Positions 7,740-12,990 of a DNA stretch of 12,990 nt are shown here, piece after piece. The first letter of the stretch is position 1. Each line of letters starts with the position of its first letter. A program made the position numbers and the translations under genes. A model generated the notes under the pieces. It had not been told where the DNA came from, did not search any database, and saw only the letters and a list, made by a program, of their open reading frames with translations. The DNA comes from Anaerolineales bacterium UBA6663. Lineage in GTDB: Bacteria > Chloroflexota > Anaerolineae > Anaerolineales > UBA6663. The stretch is from NCBI GenBank assembly GCA_002455335.1, contig DKKP01000148.1, positions 4,777 through 17,766 of the forward strand, read 5' to 3'.

Positions 7740-7743
7740 CCTC
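7740..7743 (-). promoter_or_regulatory. Ribosome binding site of the GH2 gene
   Basis: GAGG on the minus strand lies 5 nt before ATG 7734, and overlaps the stop codon of the preceding hydrolase gene. Confidence 0.55.
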
Positions 7744-8953
7744 AGGGTAACGAGATCCGCGCGATCAAGGGCAGACTGACCAGACCAAGCGCATCGAGGT
7801 CATTCGAACCGGCCATCGCATCGCCGTAGTTGGAGAGGATCACAATGCCGGCCTGATTGTCGAAGTCGATGGCCATATAGCTGGTGTAGCCCCCCGTGCC
7901 GCCGTTGTGCCAGAACACGCGTTGGCCCCAGAGCTGCTCCTGGATGTTCCAGCCGTAGGCGAGCGTGGCGTCCCAGCCTGTACGCAACGTGGTGTGCGAT
8001 TCGGTCAGGGCGCGGTCGATCCCGCGTTCGCCGGTGGCCGCAACCAGGTTGGCGGCGATGAAAGCCGTCATGTCTCGGGCCGTCGACTTGTAGCCGCCGG
8101 CAGGGGCAAGGGCGTTCAGGTTCCAGTTTGGGGCAGCGGCGTTTGTGCCAAGCACCATCCCGGGGGCGAGGCGCGCCTGCTGGTCGGCGCTCAGCTCCAG
8201 GGCCGTGTCGGCCATAGCGAGCGGGGTGAGGATACGCTCGGCGACCAAAGCGACATACGTCTGGTCCATGCGCCGCGCCAGGGCCTGACCCAACGCGCCG
8301 AAACCGTAGTTTGAGTATGTGTAACTGGTTCCGGGCACCGTGTCGAGCTGCGCGTGTGCGAGATCCTGCCAGAGTCGACCCTCGTCGTAAGCTGCATACG
8401 GGTCGGCGCTTATCAGCTCGTCTTCGGTCATGCCTTGCGGCAACCGCGGAAGGCCCGAGGTGTGCGTGACGAGTTGTTGGAGGGTGATAATGGCGACAGC
8501 CGGCGCGACGCTCTCTCGGGTGTAGTCAGACGCGCCGGGGACGATCACGCCGCCCAGCGTGTCAGCGAGCGACACGTCGCCGGTGCTGACCAGAGCGGCC
8601 AGAGTCGCGCCCGTCAACACTTTGCTCAGCGAGCCGATCTCGTAGATCGTGTCGCCGTCGGGCACCGTGCCATCGGGCAGTGCGCCAAAGCCGAAGATCG
8701 CAACCCGCTCCGCCTTGACTACGCCGATCACCAGCGCACCGGCAGGTCGTGTGGCGAGGTAAGACCGGGCTTCGGCGGCCAGGCGAACATCGAGGTCGCG
8801 GGTGTCTTCGAGATCGGCATAGCGTTGCCGCAGGGCGAGCCAGCCGCCGAGGCCGACGCCCGTCGTGATCAGCACGCACGCCGCGAGAACGCCGATCACC
8901 CAGAGCAGCCAGCGGCGGCGCGGTTTGCGAGGCGTGTTGGCGGGTTGGCTCAT
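7742..8953 (-). CDS. Serine hydrolase, beta-lactamase (class C/AmpH-like, PF00144) family, membrane-anchored
   Basis: A 403-residue protein: a basic N-terminus (PRKPRRRW), one transmembrane segment (about 15-40), then an extracytoplasmic beta-lactamase-fold domain. The three motifs are present: SxxK as Ser108-Leu-Ser-Lys111, YxN as Tyr213-Ser-Asn215, and HNGGTGG at 349-355 in place of the KTG box. Members of this large family act as DD-peptidases, beta-lactamases, esterases or D-aminopeptidases, and the motifs do not distinguish these. The frame stays open upstream to about 9283, but ATG 8953 is the natural start because its ATGA overlaps the stop of the methyltransferase gene and it gives a normal membrane anchor. 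Neighbouring L,D-transpeptidase and lipoprotein genes make a cell-envelope role plausible. Confidence 0.9.
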   Translation of the reverse strand: MSQPANTPRKPRRRWLLWVIGVLAACVLITTGVGLGGWLALRQRYADLEDTRDLDVRLAAEARSYLATRPAGALVIGVVKAERVAIFGFGALPDGTVPDGDTIYEIGSLSKVLTGATLAALVSTGDVSLADTLGGVIVPGASDYTRESVAPAVAIITLQQLVTHTSGLPRLPQGMTEDELISADPYAAYDEGRLWQDLAHAQLDTVPGTSYTYSNYGFGALGQALARRMDQTYVALVAERILTPLAMADTALELSADQQARLAPGMVLGTNAAAPNWNLNALAPAGGYKSTARDMTAFIAANLVAATGERGIDRALTESHTTLRTGWDATLAYGWNIQEQLWGQRVFWHNGGTGGYTSYMAIDFDNQAGIVILSNYGDAMAGSNDLDALGLVSLPLIARISLP

Positions 8954-9945
8954 AGCGACAACAGAGCGACCTTGAGATAGGGCTGGGTTCCGGGCCGTCG
9001 TGGGAAGTCGAGCTCCGGCTCGTTCCACCGCTGGCTCACAACATGGCGGCGCTCCGGCAGGCCTTCGCGAAGCGCTTGCGTGAAAGCGGCACTCGAGAGT
9101 TCGGCGGCGTTGGCACACACCAGAAGCCGTCCGCCCGGGGCCACACACGCGGCGGCCTTTGCGATCAGACCAGCCAGATCGCGCGTGATCGAGAAGCGAG
9201 AGTGGCGGGTCGTGGCGTAGGGAGGCGGATCGACGATGACAAAGTCGAATTGCCGCCCACGGCGAGCAAACCGCACCAGCCAATCGAAAACGTCGCCGAA
9301 GACGAAATCCTCACGTCGTGTTTCCAGGCCGTTGCGCGCGTAATTCCGCTGGCCCCAGCCCAACACCGATTGAGAGACATCGACGTTGACGGCCTCCGCT
9401 GCACCGCCCAACGTCGCTGCCACGCCAAAAGCACAGGTGTAGGCGAAGCAGTTGAGCACCCGCGCGCCCTGCGTGCGTGCACGCACGGCCGCTCGAACCT
9501 CGCGCATGTCGAGGAACAGGCCGACGCTCAGGCCTGCGCCCGGTCGTATTTCGTAGGTCGCCCCGTTCTCGTGCACGTCGATTTCGGTACGTGCCAGGCC
9601 AAGCGCCGGTGTCGGGGGCGCGAGTTTCTCGCGTTGGGCTGCTGACAATCGGCTCGCCTGTGCCGGGCGCTCTTTGACATAGACGGCCTCGGCGCCCGTC
9701 CAAGACTGGGCCGCCGCCAGCACATCGAGGGGCGCAGGCCGGCCGTCGTAAAGATTGGCGACCAGAACGGGGCCGAAGCGATCGAGCGCCAGACCCGGAA
9801 ACCCATCGGCCTCGCGATTGATCAATCGATACGCCGTGTGCTCGGGGTTCTGAGCGAGGGTGGCGCGCCGTTCGAGGCTGCGGGCCAACAAGTCGCTCTT
9901 GACTGTGTCGGCGGGCTGCACGGTTCGCGATGTGGCTCGGGTCAT
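8950..9945 (-). CDS. Class I SAM-dependent methyltransferase, RlmI/RlmK-like, without PUA domain
   Basis: A 331-residue methyltransferase related to 23S rRNA m5C methyltransferase RlmI. The central domain with RLINREADGFPGLALDRFG (40-58) is present. The SAM site follows: VLNCFAYTCAFG (163-174), an acidic strand end in NVDVSQ, and the catalytic DPPPYA at 239-244. E. coli RlmI is about 396 residues and begins with a PUA RNA-binding domain, which is missing here. The Ser-Cys-Ser segment of RlmI is replaced by LLVCANAAELS, so the catalytic Cys is not in its usual place and the product may differ from m5C1962. I start at ATG 9945, overlapping the lipoprotein stop as ATGA; the open frame to 10116 lies antisense-free but wholly within the upstream gene. 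RNA is the likely substrate, by family only. Confidence 0.85.
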   Translation of the reverse strand: MTRATSRTVQPADTVKSDLLARSLERRATLAQNPEHTAYRLINREADGFPGLALDRFGPVLVANLYDGRPAPLDVLAAAQSWTGAEAVYVKERPAQASRLSAAQREKLAPPTPALGLARTEIDVHENGATYEIRPGAGLSVGLFLDMREVRAAVRARTQGARVLNCFAYTCAFGVAATLGGAAEAVNVDVSQSVLGWGQRNYARNGLETRREDFVFGDVFDWLVRFARRGRQFDFVIVDPPPYATTRHSRFSITRDLAGLIAKAAACVAPGGRLLVCANAAELSSAAFTQALREGLPERRHVVSQRWNEPELDFPRRPGTQPYLKVALLSL

Positions 9946-10907
9946 GGCCCCAGGAGGTCGAGTGTCGCCCAGGTCGTGGGGTTGGTCAACCGTCGCCCCG
10001 AAGTGCTCGAGATCATGCTCTGCTGCACCGCGACCCCGGGCTGATCGTTGTCGTTGAGCGAGAGCAGCAGACCATAGCGCGCGCCAACCGCAGGTCGAAC
10101 CCCGAAGAGTGACCACGGGATGGCGGCCTCGAGATCGTAACCGGCGGTCGTTTTGCGCGCCGCCAAAGAGACGCCAGTCGAAGCTCCCTGTAAGGTGCGT
10201 GGAAACCAGAGATAGGTGTCTGCGCCGACGCTGGAGAAGTCACCGGGCGAGAGCCCGAGCTGGCTGTCATCGGGGCTCAACTCGGTCGAGTCGAAATCCC
10301 CGCCAAGGTCGCCATCGAACAACAACTCGAGGCTGTCGCCCCGGAACAGCGTGGCGCCGCGCTCGGTCTGCACAAACACGTCGTCGGAGACGCGGACCGC
10401 CAGATACAGCCGGTCGTCATCCCAGGCGAACGCGTAATCGGCAGCGGCATCGCCGGACCCGGTCCACTGATCGCCGCCGAACGCGTTTTGGTCGAGCCGC
10501 AAGGAAAGCGCCCATTCGCCTAGATCGCCATCGATCGTCGGTGCGCTTGCGGGACGGGTGGCCGGGAGCACCGCGACACCGGGACGTTGGAGGCCGCTGA
10601 CGGTTGCGACCTGCGGCGTGAAGGTGACCGGCAGGGCTGTCGGCAGGCCGGTGGTGGCGGTGGCGGCCGGTGCCGGCGCTGTCGCAATGTCGGAGGCCGC
10701 TGTGGCGGAGGGCGCCGGGCCGAGCGTGGCTTGAGGCGTTGAGCTGGCTTGAGGCGGTCGGGTGCCAAGCGCTTCAAGTGTCGCCTGGACGCCCGTCGCG
10801 ACGGCGTTGACCGTGGCCTGGGTATCGATCCCGGGTCCGCGGCTACAGGCCGCGAGTAGCCCGGCCGCCAGCAGCGGCATGAGCGGGGTGATGGGCCGGC
10901 GCCTCAT
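9942..10907 (-). CDS. Lipoprotein with C-terminal CBM9-like sugar-binding domain
   Basis: A 321-residue exported protein. The signal peptide has a lipobox (LLAAC) with Cys21 as the lipidation site. A short helix rich in Ala, Thr and Val (about 28-47) and a low-complexity Pro/Ala/Thr linker (about 50-120) lead to a beta-sandwich domain (about 122-320). That domain reads as carbohydrate-binding module family 9-like: APTIDGDLGEWA at the start, then AWDDDRLYLAVRVSDD, FRGDSLELLFDGD, and YDLEAAIPWSLFG. CBM9 modules bind sugar chain ends in xylanases, but bacterial lipoproteins carrying only this module have mostly unknown ligands. No catalytic domain is attached. The ATG at 10907 overlaps the stop of the upstream gene (ATGA), and its own stop overlaps the methyltransferase start. 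The helix-plus-linker architecture is common in Chloroflexota lipoproteins. Confidence 0.88.
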   Translation of the reverse strand: MRRRPITPLMPLLAAGLLAACSRGPGIDTQATVNAVATGVQATLEALGTRPPQASSTPQATLGPAPSATAASDIATAPAPAATATTGLPTALPVTFTPQVATVSGLQRPGVAVLPATRPASAPTIDGDLGEWALSLRLDQNAFGGDQWTGSGDAAADYAFAWDDDRLYLAVRVSDDVFVQTERGATLFRGDSLELLFDGDLGGDFDSTELSPDDSQLGLSPGDFSSVGADTYLWFPRTLQGASTGVSLAARKTTAGYDLEAAIPWSLFGVRPAVGARYGLLLSLNDNDQPGVAVQQSMISSTSGRRLTNPTTWATLDLLGP

Positions 10908-11332
10908 TCCGAACCATCGCCGGGGTCGGGCGCAGTGGGTTGATCGATGCGCTCGATCTCGCCGTGAAAGTTGAGCACGATGCGGAAGCCAAGCATGCCG
11001 AGATACGTTCGGGCGTTTTCAGGGAGCCCCTGGCGGATCAGCTGATCGAAGCCTGATTGCATGTTGTTGAGTTGGGCGTCGACAGCGGCTTTGGTGAAGA
11101 GGTCGTCCTGGCCGATCATTTGAAGCACGCCGCGCGTCAACGCATCGCGGTTCTCGCTCGCCACCTGGCCGATCTGTGCGAGCACAAGACGGTCGATCGT
11201 CTCAGCATCGTGATGGAATTTGAAACCGCCGTCGTCGACGACGTACTGCGCGCTGCCGCCGACGTGCACGACCGTCACCGGGCGGCCGTCTGGGTCGGCG
11301 ATCAAGCCCTCAAATAGCGCGGTGTGGCTCAT
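10904..11332 (-). CDS. Small protein of unknown function
   Basis: A 142-residue protein I do not recognise. There is no signal peptide or membrane segment, so it is probably cytoplasmic. The first 40 residues look like a small beta-rich unit (LFEGLIADPDGRPVTVVHVG, then YVVDDGGFKFH). Residues about 42-105 look helical, and the end returns to strand-like LGFRIVLNFHGEIERI with an acidic tail. It is rich in Asp and Gln, with no Cys and no recognisable catalytic motif. It is a real gene: TAGGAG lies 9 nt before the ATG, it sits 20 bp after the L,D-transpeptidase stop, and its stop overlaps the lipoprotein start as ATGA. Its place between two exported envelope proteins suggests a linked role, but this is only context. 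Confidence 0.8.
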   Translation of the reverse strand: MSHTALFEGLIADPDGRPVTVVHVGGSAQYVVDDGGFKFHHDAETIDRLVLAQIGQVASENRDALTRGVLQMIGQDDLFTKAAVDAQLNNMQSGFDQLIRQGLPENARTYLGMLGFRIVLNFHGEIERIDQPTAPDPGDGSE

Positions 11333-11341
11333 CCGGACCGG

Positions 11342-11347
11342 CTCCTA
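11342..11347 (-). promoter_or_regulatory. Ribosome binding site of the unknown 142-residue gene
   Basis: TAGGAG on the minus strand ends 9 nt before ATG 11332, in the 20-bp gap after the L,D-transpeptidase stop. It confirms the start. Confidence 0.65.
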
Positions 11348-11352
11348 CCGAA

Positions 11353-12375
11353 TCAATCGCGAACAGTGACCGTCGTCCCCTTTGCGTCCAGCCAGCGGTC
11401 GGCCAGGGGCACGGTCGGCGTGGTCCAACGATACACCCATTTCGCGATGGCGTTCGGCAGGTTGATGCAGCCGTGGCTGCGAGGGATGCCGTAATCGTCG
11501 TGCCAGAAAGTGCCGTGGATCGCTACACCCCACCAGTGGATGTAGGTTACCCAGGGCACGCCCGGGAGGTCGTAGCCGTCGGCCGAGGCAAGGTCTCCTC
11601 CGGCCATGTGCCGCGACGGGCGCTTGCTGATGACCTGGTGATCGCCGGTCGGCGTGCTGTAAATGGTCCGTCCGCCTTCCTGACGGAGCGCCGTGCCGCA
11701 CGAAGCGCGCTGCTCGAGCACGAGGGTGCTGCCCTCGTAGGCTCGAACCATCTGGTCGCTCAGCGTGATCTCGATGTGTTTGTCGGTGACCTCAGGTGAG
11801 ATCGGGGCCACCTCGTCGGCCGTGATCCGGCGCAGCTGCCGCCCGTCGACCCAGGCATAGGTCCGCGTCAGATCGCCAAGCACGCCGTACCAGATCGTCC
11901 CGGCGTCGTCGACTGCGATTTGCTGCACCCAGTGCGTGGTGCCATAATAAAACCTTGCCGTCTCGCGGAAACCCGGCCCGGCTCCGGCGCGGGCCGGGGC
12001 AAAGGGTACAGTCACTTCGACCAGGGCGCCCGTTGACGGGAGATCGGACGTCGCCGTTTGCAGGTGCCAGTTCACGGGTTGCACGGGTCCGGCGTGCACG
12101 AAGCCGCGTCGCACGCGGTGCCAGCGCTTGTTAAGGAGCGCGTCGGGGCTCACGACCTCGCCATAGACTTCGAAGACCGAGTCTGTCGCCAGGAAGTTCA
12201 GCCGATCGCTCTCGAAGGACGGTTCACTGTAGACGTACAGGCCGCGCACGGCTCGCCCAAGGCCAACAGGCAGTCGGGTCAGGCCATCGGGTGGCGGGGG
12301 CGGCAGCAACAGGCCTCCAGCGGCGAGGCCGGTCGACTTGAGGAATCCTCTGCGGGTGAGGCGCGGTATTTTCAT
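11353..12375 (-). CDS. L,D-transpeptidase (YkuD family) with Tat signal
   Basis: A 340-residue exported enzyme. The N-terminus carries a twin-arginine signal, TRRGFLK at 7-13, then a short hydrophobic stretch and a run of five prolines (25-29). The middle (about 40-180) looks like SH3-type repeats that often bind cell wall. The C-terminal YkuD domain (about 199-338) has the catalytic pattern: HG at 287-288, and SHGCINL at 300-306 with nucleophile Cys303. Such enzymes make 3-3 crosslinks in peptidoglycan or attach proteins to it. The Tat route is chosen on the RR motif. The start ATG 12375 has no Shine-Dalgarno sequence but a close extended -10 (TGGTATAAT). It is the first gene of the seven-gene minus-strand unit. 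It is 2 bp from the divergent M23 peptidase start. Confidence 0.94.
   Translation of the reverse strand: MKIPRLTRRGFLKSTGLAAGGLLLPPPPPDGLTRLPVGLGRAVRGLYVYSEPSFESDRLNFLATDSVFEVYGEVVSPDALLNKRWHRVRRGFVHAGPVQPVNWHLQTATSDLPSTGALVEVTVPFAPARAGAGPGFRETARFYYGTTHWVQQIAVDDAGTIWYGVLGDLTRTYAWVDGRQLRRITADEVAPISPEVTDKHIEITLSDQMVRAYEGSTLVLEQRASCGTALRQEGGRTIYSTPTGDHQVISKRPSRHMAGGDLASADGYDLPGVPWVTYIHWWGVAIHGTFWHDDYGIPRSHGCINLPNAIAKWVYRWTTPTVPLADRWLDAKGTTVTVRD
12367..12372 (+). promoter_or_regulatory. Possible -10 element (TATTTT) for the M23 gene
   Basis: TATTTT ends 5 nt before ATG 12378 and lies inside the L,D-transpeptidase coding region. With no Shine-Dalgarno sequence in range, a leaderless transcript is possible. 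I found no good -35. Confidence 0.3.
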
Positions 12376-12377
12376 AG

Positions 12378-12990
12378 ATGATCATTTCATTATACCAACG
12401 GGCTGCTCTCGCCCTGACCTTAGCGCTGGCTGTGAACGCCCCGGCTACAGCCGATTCGCGACCGCTCGCCCCGGCGCTGCAACCCGACTGGTCGGGCTGG
12501 CGCCTGCCGCTTCCGGCAGGCGAGTGGCGAATCACCCGCGGGCCGTGCGACTCGGACAGCCAGTACGACCACGTCTGCGACTACTACGAGAACAGCTGTG
12601 CGTTTGATTATGTGCCCATGGCCGGGCGGATGGATGGCGTTCCCGTGTTGGCTCCCGCGCCGGGCGAGGTCTTCTTCGTCGGGACACGCGAGAACACGGG
12701 CCACATGGTGCTCCTCAAGCACCCCAATGGTCGCATCAGCGGCTATATGCACCTCGAAAAAGTCGTCGTCGGCCGGGAGACCCAGGTGAAGCAGGGCGCC
12801 GTGATCGGCTATGCCGGTCGCTCCGGGACGACCGAGGCGCATCTCCACTTCTGGGTCCAGGCGAACGCCGTCCAGCGTTCCTGTCTGGATATCACGACAC
12901 TCGAGGAGCAGGACCTGGCGAAGGGCCTGGCGCGCTCGACCAACCTGGCCTGGTCGCAACTCGATCTGATCGATCCTCCGACTGCGGTCC
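12378..12990 (+). CDS. M23-family peptidase (LytM-like), exported; C-terminus cut by window edge
   Basis: The frame opens at ATG 12378 and runs through the right edge (204 codons seen). Residues 1-25 form a signal peptide with an ATA cleavage site before Asp26, so the protein acts outside the cytoplasm. The M23 fold is marked by VLAPAPGEVFFVG (90-102), GYMHLEKVVVG with His125, a QGAVIGYAGRSG turn (139-150), and the zinc/catalytic HLH at 155-157. M23 enzymes cut peptide crosslinks in peptidoglycan. The first zinc pair is unusual: Asp77 is there (CAFDY), but the His expected 3-4 residues before it is Cys74 or Ser73. Three Cys (57, 67, 74) cluster before the catalytic Asp. The start is backed by the signal peptide; there is no Shine-Dalgarno sequence. 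It may be an active variant or a non-catalytic regulator. Confidence 0.88.
   Translation, partial: MIISLYQRAALALTLALAVNAPATADSRPLAPALQPDWSGWRLPLPAGEWRITRGPCDSDSQYDHVCDYYENSCAFDYVPMAGRMDGVPVLAPAPGEVFFVGTRENTGHMVLLKHPNGRISGYMHLEKVVVGRETQVKQGAVIGYAGRSGTTEAHLHFWVQANAVQRSCLDITTLEEQDLAKGLARSTNLAWSQLDLIDPPTAV
12389..12397 (-). promoter_or_regulatory. Extended -10 promoter (TGGTATAAT) of the seven-gene operon
   Basis: On the minus strand a consensus TATAAT preceded by TGG forms an extended -10 element, 13 nt before ATG 12375. Transcription would start near 12382, leaving a leader of only about 7 nt with no Shine-Dalgarno sequence. The element overlaps codons 4-7 of the divergent M23 gene. The -35 region is poor, which extended -10 promoters tolerate. 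Confidence 0.6.

Noticed and set aside
8954..9283. N-terminal extension of the serine hydrolase frame
   Set aside because: The 110 extra codons lie inside the methyltransferase gene, read as Arg/Ser/Ala-rich noise, and would bury the membrane anchor. ATG 8953 with its ATGA overlap is the natural start.
9946..10116. N-terminal extension of the methyltransferase that could supply a PUA domain
   Set aside because: The 57 extra codons lie within the lipoprotein gene in another frame and show no PUA-like pattern. ATG 9945 overlaps the lipoprotein stop as expected for coupled genes.
1..12990. Search for CRISPR arrays, tRNA/rRNA genes, insertion sequences and phage or defence genes
   Set aside because: Nearly every base is covered by coherent metabolic and envelope genes. 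No direct-repeat arrays, transposase motifs, terminal inverted repeats or RNA-gene hallmarks were seen.

Overview
This is a GC-rich bacterial chromosomal window with 12 protein-coding genes, two of them cut by the window edges. No RNA genes, insertion sequences or CRISPR arrays were seen. The best guess for the host is a Chloroflexota bacterium (Anaerolineae/Caldilineae-like). This rests on the overall gene style, on a lipoprotein whose lipobox Cys is followed by a short Ala/Thr/Val helix and a Pro/Ala/Thr-rich linker, on a Tat-dependent L,D-transpeptidase, and on paired Sco proteins. It is an inference; no marker gene is present.

Layout: (1) Positions 1-536, minus strand: N-terminal part of a CocE/NonD-type serine hydrolase. 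(2) Positions 537-668: divergent intergenic region with a good sigma70-like promoter (582-609) reading right. (3) Positions 669-4205, plus strand: a compact four-gene run of a sarcosine/N-methyl amino acid oxidase-family flavoprotein, two tandem Sco/SenC copper chaperone-like proteins, and a class I mannose-6-phosphate isomerase. (4) Positions 4226-4275: a strong bidirectional terminator between converging transcription units. (5) Positions 4295-12375, minus strand: seven tightly packed genes read right to left. They are a Tat-exported L,D-transpeptidase, a small unknown protein, a CBM9-like lipoprotein, an RlmI-like methyltransferase lacking the PUA domain, a serine beta-lactamase-like hydrolase, a GH2 glycosidase and type I methionine aminopeptidase. 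Four of the six junctions are 4-bp ATGA start/stop overlaps and the other two gaps are 7 and 20 bp, so one polycistronic unit is likely. (6) From 12378, plus strand: an exported M23-type peptidase, whose start codon lies only 2 bases from the divergent L,D-transpeptidase start.

Functional reading: the right side centres on the cell envelope. L,D-transpeptidase and M23 peptidase act on peptidoglycan crosslinks in opposite directions. The lipoprotein and the membrane-anchored beta-lactamase-fold protein are surface proteins. A GH2 glycosidase, a tRNA/rRNA-type methyltransferase and methionine aminopeptidase share the transcript. The left side links copper handling for cytochrome oxidase (Sco) with amine oxidation and sugar-phosphate metabolism without an obvious common pathway.

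I see no clearly new defence or mobile system. The most interesting points are the 2-nt divergent peptidoglycan gene pair with apparently leaderless promoters, a Sco paralog that has lost its copper-binding His, and atypical active-site residues in the GH2 enzyme, the M23 peptidase and the flavoprotein.
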